From the NCBI GenBank assembly GCA_023386815.1, contig JAEWIZ010000026.1, positions 1 to 64,000 on the forward strand: a stretch of DNA of 64,000 nt, read 5' to 3'. The position numbers and the translations under genes were made by a program. Each line of letters begins with the position of its first letter. Position 1 is the first letter of the stretch. The DNA is from Bacillota bacterium. Lineage in GTDB: Bacteria; Bacillota; Clostridia; Lachnospirales; Lachnospiraceae. Below are positions 54,726-63,060 of this stretch, in pieces. Below the pieces are notes generated by a model. The model had not been told where the DNA came from, ran no database searches, and saw nothing but the letters and a program-made list of their open reading frames with translations.

Positions 54726-55664
54726 ATGGAAAAAGTATGTTTTGGCATTGATATTGGCGGAACTGCCGTAAAAGTTGGTTTGTTTGATATCACGGGGAAC
54801 TTGATCAGCAAATGGGATTTTGAAACTGTTCGTACAGGAAATGGAAAAGATATCTTGAAGGATGCAGCGAATTTTATTCTTGCAAAAATGGATGAAATGC
54901 AGCTGACCAAAGACCATGTCTTAGGTGTTGGAGTAGGTATACCAGGACCGGTTAAAGATAATGGTGAAGTACTTGAACTTGCTAATCTTGGTTTAGGATA
55001 TTTTAATATAGAAGAAGAGATGGTTAATCTCACAGGTCTTAGAGTTAAAGCTGGAAATGATGCAAATGTTGCAGCGCTTGGAGAGTTTTGGGTTGGCGGT
55101 GGCAAAGGCTATCAGAACATGGTGCTTGTAACCCTTGGAACAGGTGTGGGCGGAGGAATTGTTCTTCATGGCTCATTACTGGCAGGCAGCAACGGTGCAG
55201 CAGGTGAAATTGGACATATCTTTGTTAATGATAAAGAAACAAATAAATGTGGCTGTGGTAAAGTGGGATGTCTGGAACAGTACGCATCTGCAACCGGGAT
55301 CGTTAGACTTGCGAAGCAACGATTAACAGAGTGTACGGATGCTTCTACCATGCGTACCTATCCTGAATTGAGCGCTAAAACGGTATTTGATTGCGCGAAG
55401 GCAGGAGATAAGCTGGCACTTGAGACAGTTGAAAAGGCATGCTATTATCTTGGTGTAGCCTTGGCACATATTTCACAGGTTTTGGATCCGGAGGCATTTG
55501 TTATTGGCGGAGGAGTATCCAAAGCAGGTGATATTATTACTGAGACCACAAAGAAGTACTATAATCAATATGCAATGGATGCATTAAAAAATAAAGAATT
55601 CAAATTAGCTACCCTTGGAAATGATGCAGGTATTTATGGAGCAGCAAAGCTGATCATTGCATAG
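54726..55664 (+). CDS. glk: ROK-family glucokinase
   Basis: 312 residues. The phosphate-binding motif DIGGTAVKVGLFD is at 9-21, followed by VGVGIPGPV near 75 and GNDANVAALGEFWVGGG near 104. The ROK zinc motif CGCGKVGCLEQYASATG lies near 178. It phosphorylates glucose to glucose-6-phosphate with ATP. Its place between hprK and murB, upstream of crh-like and pfkA genes, fits sugar metabolism. The ribosome site is GAAAGGT. Confidence 0.93.
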   Translation: MEKVCFGIDIGGTAVKVGLFDITGNLISKWDFETVRTGNGKDILKDAANFILAKMDEMQLTKDHVLGVGVGIPGPVKDNGEVLELANLGLGYFNIEEEMVNLTGLRVKAGNDANVAALGEFWVGGGKGYQNMVLVTLGTGVGGGIVLHGSLLAGSNGAAGEIGHIFVNDKETNKCGCGKVGCLEQYASATGIVRLAKQRLTECTDASTMRTYPELSAKTVFDCAKAGDKLALETVEKACYYLGVALAHISQVLDPEAFVIGGGVSKAGDIITETTKKYYNQYAMDALKNKEFKLATLGNDAGIYGAAKLIIA

Positions 55665-55740
55665 AATAACTAATAGAAGGATCGAAGGCTGTTAGAAAGC
55701 TATCGATTAGGTAGAAGCAGCAGTGATTAGGAGGCTGACA

Positions 55741-56655
55741 TTGGAAAATTCATTTTTAACAAAACTAATTCATATCTTACCAGAAGAACGGATTAAGTTG
55801 AAGGAACCTATGACAAATCATACATCGCTGCATATTGGCGGAGAAGCAGACTACCTTGTTCTCCCCGTATCAACCGAGGAAGTACGTGCTATTGTAAACT
55901 TGTGCAAACAGGAGGAAATGCCATATTATATTATGGGAAATGGCAGTAACCTCCTGGTTTCCGATTTTGGCTATCGTGGTCTGATTTTAAAGCTTGGAGA
56001 AGATTTTTCTAAGATACAGATCAGTGAAGATGGAATGGTAACGGCACAGGCGGGAGTACTATTGTCAAAGCTGGCAAGTGCGATAGCAGATCATAGTTTC
56101 ACAGGCTTTGAATTTGCCTCAGGAATTCCCGGAACTTTGGGCGGTGCAGTAACAATGAATGCAGGGGCTTATGATGGTGAGATGAAGCACTGCCTCATTG
56201 GGGCCAAGGTTCTTGATGAGAAAGGGAATATACTTGTACTAAATGCAGAGGAATTAAAACTGGGATATCGGCATAGTATTTTACAGGAGAAGGATTATAT
56301 CCTGCTGGAGGCTGATATGAAATTTGCTCCTGGTGAGGAGTCTAGTATTAGACAGAAGATGAAGGAGCTGAATCATCAAAGACGTGAAAAACAACCTCTG
56401 GAACAATACAGTGCCGGAAGTACGTTTAAAAGACCCCAGGGATATTTTGCCGGTAAGCTAATCAGTGATGCGGGACTTCGTGGCTATCAGGTTGGCGGAG
56501 CAGCTGTGTCCGAAAAGCATTGTGGGTTTTTAATTAACAAGGATAATGCAACTGCCAAGGAGTTTTTAGCACTAATTGGAGATGTAGTAAGAATTGTTGA
56601 AGAGAAATACGGTGTTAGTCTAGAGCCTGAGGTTATATTCTTAGGAGAATTTTAA
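55741..56655 (+). CDS. murB: UDP-N-acetylenolpyruvoylglucosamine reductase
   Basis: 304 residues: the FAD-binding segment YIMGNGSNLLVSDFGYRG, GFEFASGIPGTLGGAVTMNA and the active-site region YSAGSTFKRPQGYFAGKLI. It makes UDP-MurNAc for peptidoglycan. The reading frame opens at GTG 55723, but AGGAGG at 55729-55734 lies six bases before TTG 55741, which is the better start. It heads the murB-rapZ-whiA-crh string. Confidence 0.95.
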   Translation: MENSFLTKLIHILPEERIKLKEPMTNHTSLHIGGEADYLVLPVSTEEVRAIVNLCKQEEMPYYIMGNGSNLLVSDFGYRGLILKLGEDFSKIQISEDGMVTAQAGVLLSKLASAIADHSFTGFEFASGIPGTLGGAVTMNAGAYDGEMKHCLIGAKVLDEKGNILVLNAEELKLGYRHSILQEKDYILLEADMKFAPGEESSIRQKMKELNHQRREKQPLEQYSAGSTFKRPQGYFAGKLISDAGLRGYQVGGAAVSEKHCGFLINKDNATAKEFLALIGDVVRIVEEKYGVSLEPEVIFLGEF

Positions 56656-56704
56656 GGTAAGAATAGGGTCATTGCTGTTACCTGCAGCGGAAATGGAGAC
56701 AGGT

Positions 56705-57568
56705 ATGCGATTTGTCATTGTTACTGGCATGTCGGGAGCTGGTAAAAGCTCTGTGCTGAAGATGTTGGAGGATACGGGATATTTTTGCGTGGATAACCTG
56801 CCGATCCAACTATTAAAGAAATTCATAAAACTCATAGAACAAGGCAAGCAGTCGAATGTTGCTTTGGGAATTGATATTCGAAGCGGACAAGCCCTAAGAG
56901 AAATGGAAAATGTACTGCAGGATATTCATCGTTCCGGATTTGCTTATGAAATCTTATTTTTGGACTGCTCGCCGGAAGTCTTGGTGAAGCGGTATAAAGA
57001 AACCAGAAGAATTCATCCCCTGTCAGAAGTAGGAAGAGTTGAAAAAGGAATTGCTCTGGAACGGGAACGTTTGGAATTCTTACGAAAAAAAGCTGATATT
57101 ATTATAGATACAAGCCATCTTCTGATTCGAGAACTAAAAGCGCAGATTACAAAGATTTATGTTGATAATGAAGAGTTTAATAATTTTTTCATTACGATTC
57201 TATCCTTTGGTTTTAAATATGGTATCCCTGTAGATTCAGATCTTGTATTTGATGTACGCTTTTTGCCAAATCCCTATTATTTGCCGGAACTAAAGCTCTT
57301 AACAGGTAATGATACAGCGGTGCAGGATTATGTCATGCAGGGGAAAATAGCAACAGAGTTTTTGGATAAACTGGAAGAAATGCTTTTATTTTTAATTCCA
57401 AACTATATTGAAGAGGGCAAGAACCAATTAGTTATTAGTATAGGCTGTACTGGGGGTAAACACCGCTCCGTGACCTTAGTAAATGAATTGTATGAACGCT
57501 TGGGGCATACGGAATATGGGATTAAAGTCGAGCATAGAGATATATTAAAGGACTCCAAAGGGTTTTAA
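56705..57568 (+). CDS. rapZ: RapZ-family nucleotide-binding protein
   Basis: 287 residues: Walker A VIVTGMSGAGKSSVLKMLED at the start, GYFCVDNLPIQLL, DIRSG near 65, and the C-terminal domain with IGCTGGKHRSV and YGIKVEHRDI. In E. coli RapZ controls glmS mRNA through small RNAs; the Gram-positive relative YvcJ has GTPase/ATPase activity. The GGAG site fits ATG 56705; ATG 56693 is a weaker alternative. The gene for YvcK, usually between rapZ and whiA in Firmicutes, is missing here. Confidence 0.95.
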   Translation: MRFVIVTGMSGAGKSSVLKMLEDTGYFCVDNLPIQLLKKFIKLIEQGKQSNVALGIDIRSGQALREMENVLQDIHRSGFAYEILFLDCSPEVLVKRYKETRRIHPLSEVGRVEKGIALERERLEFLRKKADIIIDTSHLLIRELKAQITKIYVDNEEFNNFFITILSFGFKYGIPVDSDLVFDVRFLPNPYYLPELKLLTGNDTAVQDYVMQGKIATEFLDKLEEMLLFLIPNYIEEGKNQLVISIGCTGGKHRSVTLVNELYERLGHTEYGIKVEHRDILKDSKGF

Positions 57569-57600
57569 AGGAATTCTGCTCGCAGCAAAAGGAGGCCGAT

Positions 57601-58653
57601 ATGTCATTTTCAAAAGAGGTGAAAGAGGAGCTTTCTCAGCAGATGAGTAACGCAAGACATTGCAGACTTGCGGAGATCACAGCGATTCTTTCCTGCGAAG
57701 GTCGGATTATTTGTACGGAGTCATCCTATTATTTAAAATTGCAGACGGAAAAGCTGGTTGTTGCAAGAAAGTACTTTACATTAATCCGAAAAACATTTAA
57801 TATAAATATTGATATTTCAGTCAAAACTAATAGTACTGCCAAAGATAATCGAAGTTATATACTTATCATACGTGATCTTAATGCAGTACACCTTATTTTG
57901 CAAGCAACAAAACTTACGATGGCAACAGAGGTTGCCTCGGAATCCTTGTTTCAAGAGGGACAGCCATACATTGAATTGAAACAAGCAATCACTAAGAAGG
58001 CTAGAGCCATTGAACTTGGGATTGCAGATTCTGTAATAACTCAAAACGCATGCTGTAAAAGAGCATTTATTCGAGGAGCATTTTTATCATCGGGCTCAAT
58101 GAGCGATCCCAAAAAGGCCTATCATTTTGAGATTGTACTTTCAAACCTACCAAAGGCTGAGTGGATACAGGGAATTATTCAAACCTTTTCAGTAGATGCT
58201 AAAATAGTAAAGCGTAAAAAAAACTATATCGTATATATTAAAGAAGGCTCTCAGATTGTTGATCTTTTGAATATTATGGAAGCTCATGTTGCACTAATGG
58301 ATTTAGAAAATGTGAGAATACTAAAAGAAATGCGCAATTCAATCAATCGACAAGTGAATTGTGAAGCGGCAAATATTAATAAAACAGTAACTGCTGCATC
58401 GAAACAAATCGATGATATCATATTTATCCGAGATAACGTTGGACTGGGTGATTTGGCGGATGGCTTAGAGGACATTGCAAGACTTCGGGTTGAATATCCA
58501 GAAGCCTCATTAAAAGAGTTAGGAGCGATGCTACTGCCACCGATCGGTAAGTCAGGCGTTAACCATAGATTACGAAAGCTAAGTATGATAGCAGATCAAT
58601 TGCGGGAGCATAAGGAGGAAAATAGTTATGATAACGAAGGAAATAGTAATTAA
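57601..58653 (+). CDS. whiA: WhiA, DNA-binding regulator
   Basis: 350 residues, somewhat longer than many homologues (about 315). The two LAGLIDADG-like halves precede a C-terminal helix-turn-helix with AALKELGAMLLPPIGKSGV-like sequence (ASLKELGAMLLPPIGKSGVN) and HRLRKLSMIADQL. In sporulating and non-sporulating Gram-positives it affects division and cell-cycle genes. The ribosome site is AAGGAGG. Its C-terminus runs 26 bases into the next gene, which starts in another frame. Confidence 0.95.
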   Translation: MSFSKEVKEELSQQMSNARHCRLAEITAILSCEGRIICTESSYYLKLQTEKLVVARKYFTLIRKTFNINIDISVKTNSTAKDNRSYILIIRDLNAVHLILQATKLTMATEVASESLFQEGQPYIELKQAITKKARAIELGIADSVITQNACCKRAFIRGAFLSSGSMSDPKKAYHFEIVLSNLPKAEWIQGIIQTFSVDAKIVKRKKNYIVYIKEGSQIVDLLNIMEAHVALMDLENVRILKEMRNSINRQVNCEAANINKTVTAASKQIDDIIFIRDNVGLGDLADGLEDIARLRVEYPEASLKELGAMLLPPIGKSGVNHRLRKLSMIADQLREHKEENSYDNEGNSN

Positions 58654-58882
58654 CATCCCCAACGGTTTAGAAGCAAGACCAGTTGCGTTATTGGTTCAGG
58701 TAGCAAGCCAATACGAATGCAGCATCCATGTAGCTACAAACGACAAACGTGTTAATGCAAAAAGTATTATGGGTATGATGAGTATGGGTATATCTTCTGG
58801 GGAGAAGGTAACTGTAACAGCCGATGGTCCGGACGAAGAAGCAGCAATTGAAAATATTGAAAAATATTTAAGCAGCAAATAA
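58628..58882 (+). CDS. crh: Crh-like HPr paralogue with Glu at position 15
   Basis: 84 residues, a full HPr fold. The normal GLHARP motif is GLEARP, so the phosphate-accepting His15 of the sugar phosphotransferase system is replaced by Glu. The regulatory Ser46 is kept (NAKSIMGMMSM). That pattern fits Crh (Gln15 in Bacillus), a co-repressor phosphorylated by HprK and not a PTS carrier. The position after whiA also matches Bacillus crh. The start overlaps the whiA end, with TAAGGAGG upstream of ATG 58628. Confidence 0.88.
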   Translation: MITKEIVINIPNGLEARPVALLVQVASQYECSIHVATNDKRVNAKSIMGMMSMGISSGEKVTVTADGPDEEAAIENIEKYLSSK

Positions 58883-58976
58883 TATAATGATTTGCCTGAC
58901 AAATGGGAAAGATTCACCGCTTAGGTTAATGTAGGTTTTTGTGGGGAAATCATATAATAAAATAATACATTAGCAG

Positions 58977-59022
58977 GGCATGTTGTAGCTTGATGAAAGT
59001 CGAGCTATGATGTGCCTTTTTT
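58977..59022 (+). terminator. Rho-independent terminator after crh-like gene
   Basis: GGCATGTTGTAGCT (58977-58990) pairs with AGCTATGATGTGCC (59003-59016), with four G-U pairs, and six T residues follow. Confidence 0.8.
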
Positions 59023-59117
59023 GATAATCTATTTATACGGTACATTGGTGACGTAGATAATAATTAATAGAGCAGTTATTTTATTCGACATTATATTTAC
59101 TTCCTAGGAATACTTGA

Positions 59118-59146
59118 TTGACAAGCAAATAAGCGTAGCATAAAAT
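59118..59146 (+). promoter_or_regulatory. sigma-A promoter upstream of dnaE
   Basis: TTGACA at 59118-59123, 17-base spacer, TAAAAT at 59141-59146. Transcription would start at or just inside the shared element (59,151 on). A second TTGACA lies at 59327-59332, with only a poor -10 downstream. The stretch 58,883-59,414 otherwise has no gene. Confidence 0.7.
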
Positions 59147-59150
59147 ATAG

Positions 59151-59207
59151 GTTATCAGAAGTTGCTTTTTAAAGGCTCCTTACTTTGCCGTATATCGCGA
59201 TTTAACG
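59151..59207 (+). repeat. leader element shared with ftsH, copy 2
   Basis: GTTATCAGAAGTTGCTTTTTAA (59151-59172), then TGCCG at 59186-59190 and TCGCG at 59195-59199. These blocks occur in the same order and spacing at 49,270. The hairpin seen in copy 1 is not kept here. Confidence 0.55.
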
Positions 59208-59414
59208 GACATTGGTTTGAATTTATAAAATAAATGAAACAATAAAACAATAAATTTAGTATGATTCGGGAATTAAAAGCTTAACCCAAAAACACAGATC
59301 CATCCCCATATAATGTAATAAAGGCTTTGACACTCGAATTATTAGTGACTGTAGTATAAGGTATTAATATAGTTTTTGTTGCAATCTTAGATAAGATTTT
59401 AGAATGGAGTAGAT

Positions 59415-62400
59415 ATGAAATTTACGCATTTACATGTCCATACAGAATATAGCCTTCTCGATGGTTCGGGTAAGATTAAGGAAATGGTTCGCCAGGCAAA
59501 AGAGCTTGGTATGGACAGCCTTGCAATTACTGATCATGGTGTAATGTATGGTGTAATCGATTTTTATAAAACATGTCTGGCAGAAGGGATCAGGCCCATT
59601 ATTGGCTGTGAGGTTTATGTGGCACCGAATTCCAGATTTGATCGGGAGCTGGGAAGCTCAGAGGAACGCTATCACCATCTTGTTCTATTGGCGGAGAATA
59701 ATACGGGCTATCAGAATCTAATGAAGATCGTGTCTAGAGGATTTTTAGAAGGCTTCTATTACCGCCCTCGTATTGATTATGAGGTACTTGAGAAGTATCA
59801 TGAGGGTATTATAGCTCTTAGTGCCTGCTTGGCGGGTGAGGTATCTAACAATTTATTGAAGGGCTTTTATGCAGAGGCTAAGGATGCAGCCTTAAGGCTT
59901 CAGAAGATCTTTGGTGAGAATAACTTCTTTTTAGAGCTTCAGGATCATGGAATGCAGGAGCAAAAGACCGTGAATCAAGGGTTAATAAGACTTTCTCAGG
60001 ACACTGGAATAAAGCTGGTGGCAACCAATGACGTCCATTATACCTATGCTGAGGACGTAGATCCCCATGACATACTGCTCTGTATTCAAACACAGAAAAA
60101 GGTTACGGATGAGAACCGTATGCGCTATGAGGGCGGACAATACTATATGAAATCCCCTCAGGAAATGTATGAGCTTTTTCCTTATGCTAAGGAGGCCCTT
60201 GCGAATACATATGATATTGCGAAACGCTGCGAGGTAACAATTACCTTCGGTGAATATAAATTACCGGTGTACCCGGTTCCTGAGGAATATTCCGCTTATG
60301 AGTATCTCGAATTGCTTTGTAAAGAGGGCTTGAAACGGAGATATCAGACGGTGCCCGAGGAGCTTTGGGAACGCCTTGACTATGAACTGGATATTATCCG
60401 GAGCATGGGTTTTGTTGATTATTTTCTTATTGTATGGGATTTTATCAAATACGCAAAGGATAATCAGATCATGGTTGGGCCAGGCCGAGGCAGTGCCGCT
60501 GGTTCCATTGTAGCATATTCCCTGGAGATAACAGATATTGATCCTATCAAATACAACTTGCTGTTTGAACGATTCCTCAATCCGGAACGTATTTCCATGC
60601 CTGATATCGATATTGATTTCTGCTTCGAACGAAGACAGGAGGTTATTGATTATGTAACTAGAAAATATGGCAAGGATAAAGTGGTGCAGATCGTTACCTT
60701 TGGAACCATGGCTGCTAAAGCGGTAATCCGTGATGTAGGCAGGGCGCTGGATATGCCTTATGCACAGGTCGATACGGTTGCAAAGATGATCCCTACAGAA
60801 TTAGGTATTACAATAGAAAAGGCCTTGATTGCCAATAAGGAGCTTAGGCAGTTATACGAAAGTAATGAGGAGGTAAAGCGTCTCATTGATATGGCGGGGA
60901 GGTTAGAAGGACTTCCAAGACATACCTCCATGCATGCTGCCGGAGTAGTAATCGGCAAGGAGAGCATTGATGAGTACGTTCCTTTATCTAAATCCTCCGA
61001 TGAATCAATCACTACTCAATTTACGATGACCACCCTAGAAGAGTTAGGTCTATTAAAAATGGACTTTCTGGGACTTCGAACCCTGACGGTTATACAGAAT
61101 GCAGAAAATCTAATTCATAAAAACGGAAATAAAGATTTTGATATAGAATACATTGATTATTCCGACGAAAAGGTATACGACCTACTCTCCTCAGGAAAGA
61201 CAGAAGGTGTCTTTCAGTTGGAAAGTGCAGGAATGAAAAGCTTCATGAAAGAATTAAAACCTCGTACACTGGAAGATGTTATAGCGGGAATTGCCCTGTA
61301 TCGGCCAGGTCCAATGGATTTTATCCCGAAATACGTAAAAGGAAAAAATGAGGCAGGCAAGATCATCTATGAATGCCCTCAGCTGGAGCCCATCCTTTCA
61401 CCAACCTATGGTTGTATCGTGTATCAGGAGCAGGTTATGCAGATCGTTCGTGAATTGGCGGGTTACAGCTATGGACGAAGTGACTTGGTTCGACGTGCTA
61501 TGTCCAAGAAAAAAGAATCTGTCATGATAAAAGAGCGAAAGAACTTTGTATATGGTAACGAAGAGGAAGGGGTACCCGGATGTATCAGTAATGGTATTTC
61601 CGAGGCAGCAGCAAATCATATCTTTGATGAGATGGTCGACTTTGCTAAGTATGCCTTTAACAAGTCACACGCGGCTGCTTATGCGGTGGTATCCTATCAA
61701 ACAGCCTTTTTAAAATGTTATTATCCAGTAGAGTTTATGGCTGCGCTGATGACCAGTGTGATTGACAATCCAGGTAAGGTATCGGAATATATCTATACCT
61801 GTAGACAGATGAATATTGAGATTCTGCCACCGGATATTAATGAAGGAGATGCAGTATTTACAGTATCAAACGGTTCAATTCGGTACGCGCTGGCAGCCAT
61901 TAAGGGGATTGGCAAACCTGTAATTGGAGCGATCGTTGCAGAACGTGAAGAGAATGGATGCTTTACCAGTCTGAAGGATTTCGCAACAAGACTTTCCGGT
62001 AAAGAGGTGAATAAACGAACGATAGAAAGCTTCATCAAAGCCGGTGTATTTAGTGGACTTCACAGCAACCGAAGACAGCTGATGATGAGCTATGTACAGA
62101 TCTTGGATAGTATAGCAGCAGATAAGAAAAAAACCTTAACCGGACAAATGACCTTATTTGATTTTGCGGGAGAGGATGAAAAGCAAGAGTATGAGGTAAC
62201 AATGCCGGAGGTAGAAGAGTATAGTAAGGAACAGCTCCTAGCCTTTGAAAAAGAAGTACTTGGTATTTATGTAAGCGGGCATCCACTGGAAGCATATGAA
62301 GCCCGCCTCCAAAAAAATATAACGGCATACTCAAATGATTTTGCCCTTGATGAAGAAATAGAAAAACCGAAGGTATTGGATGGCAGCTTAGAAACCATCG

Positions 62401-62897
62401 GCGGAATGGTAACTTCTAAAACTGTTAAAACAACTAGAAATAATAGTATGATGGCTTTTATCACTTTGGAGGATTTATTCGGTGTGGTTGAGGTTATAAT
62501 ATTCCCAAAGGATTATGAAAAATATAAAACTATGGTCGAACTGGATCAAAAAATATTTGTTCGAGGGAAAGTAACTGTAGAAGAAGAAAAGGCTGCTAAG
62601 CTGATCTGTCAAAATATCATACCATTTGATAGTATTCCTCAGGAGCTATGGATTAAATACCCGAATCTGGAAACCTTCCAGAAGGATGAAGAATCCTTGT
62701 TCGGCATTCTTAGAGAGTATGATGGAAATGATACGGTGGTTATCTATTGTGAAGCAGAGAAATGTATGAAGAAGCTTCCCAAGAGCAGAAACATTAAGGT
62801 AAATAATGACTTAATTCAACGGCTTAATACAATTTATTCAGTGGAAAATGTACGAATTGCAGAAAAGAGTATTGAAAAACTAGGGAAAATGGATTAG
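59415..62897 (+). CDS. dnaE: DNA polymerase III alpha subunit, DnaE type
   Basis: 1160 residues. The N-terminal PHP domain opens FTHLHVHTEYSLLDGSGKI. The polymerase core has GPGRGSAAGSIVAYSLEITD near 355 and the catalytic MPDIDIDFCFERR near 395. Then come RPGPMDFIPKYVKGK, the helix-hairpin-helix region with IKGIGKPVIGAIV, and an OB fold near 1000 (GGMVTSKTVKTTRNNSMMAF). It is the DnaE form, not PolC. The start is ATG 59415 with a weak GGAG site. Confidence 0.96.
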   Translation: MKFTHLHVHTEYSLLDGSGKIKEMVRQAKELGMDSLAITDHGVMYGVIDFYKTCLAEGIRPIIGCEVYVAPNSRFDRELGSSEERYHHLVLLAENNTGYQNLMKIVSRGFLEGFYYRPRIDYEVLEKYHEGIIALSACLAGEVSNNLLKGFYAEAKDAALRLQKIFGENNFFLELQDHGMQEQKTVNQGLIRLSQDTGIKLVATNDVHYTYAEDVDPHDILLCIQTQKKVTDENRMRYEGGQYYMKSPQEMYELFPYAKEALANTYDIAKRCEVTITFGEYKLPVYPVPEEYSAYEYLELLCKEGLKRRYQTVPEELWERLDYELDIIRSMGFVDYFLIVWDFIKYAKDNQIMVGPGRGSAAGSIVAYSLEITDIDPIKYNLLFERFLNPERISMPDIDIDFCFERRQEVIDYVTRKYGKDKVVQIVTFGTMAAKAVIRDVGRALDMPYAQVDTVAKMIPTELGITIEKALIANKELRQLYESNEEVKRLIDMAGRLEGLPRHTSMHAAGVVIGKESIDEYVPLSKSSDESITTQFTMTTLEELGLLKMDFLGLRTLTVIQNAENLIHKNGNKDFDIEYIDYSDEKVYDLLSSGKTEGVFQLESAGMKSFMKELKPRTLEDVIAGIALYRPGPMDFIPKYVKGKNEAGKIIYECPQLEPILSPTYGCIVYQEQVMQIVRELAGYSYGRSDLVRRAMSKKKESVMIKERKNFVYGNEEEGVPGCISNGISEAAANHIFDEMVDFAKYAFNKSHAAAYAVVSYQTAFLKCYYPVEFMAALMTSVIDNPGKVSEYIYTCRQMNIEILPPDINEGDAVFTVSNGSIRYALAAIKGIGKPVIGAIVAEREENGCFTSLKDFATRLSGKEVNKRTIESFIKAGVFSGLHSNRRQLMMSYVQILDSIAADKKKTLTGQMTLFDFAGEDEKQEYEVTMPEVEEYSKEQLLAFEKEVLGIYVSGHPLEAYEARLQKNITAYSNDFALDEEIEKPKVLDGSLETIGGMVTSKTVKTTRNNSMMAFITLEDLFGVVEVIIFPKDYEKYKTMVELDQKIFVRGKVTVEEEKAAKLICQNIIPFDSIPQELWIKYPNLETFQKDEESLFGILREYDGNDTVVIYCEAEKCMKKLPKSRNIKVNNDLIQRLNTIYSVENVRIAEKSIEKLGKMD

Positions 62898-62919
62898 AAT
62901 ACTGTAGACTTTAGTTATT

Positions 62920-62957
62920 CATGACAAGTGAATCAGTTTACTGATTCACTTGTCATG
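62920..62957. repeat. dispersed palindromic repeat, copy 2 (after dnaE)
   Basis: A perfect 17-bp inverted repeat with a TTTA loop (62920-62936 with 62941-62957). It belongs to the same family as the element after hprK. There is no T run, so it is a weak terminator by itself; it may protect the dnaE mRNA end. Confidence 0.75.
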
Positions 62958-63060
62958 TGACGTAAAACGATTTGAGATATTTAATGAAGAAAATGAGTTA
63001 TTTGTGAGATGATTCATATGTATTTTTAATTGCCCCGTAAAGGCACATGGAGGTATATTA

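Noticed and set aside
57592..57600. GCCGATAT before whiA as a sigma-D -10 element
   Set aside because: It overlaps the AAGGAGG ribosome site and start codon of whiA, and no TAAA lies at the right distance.
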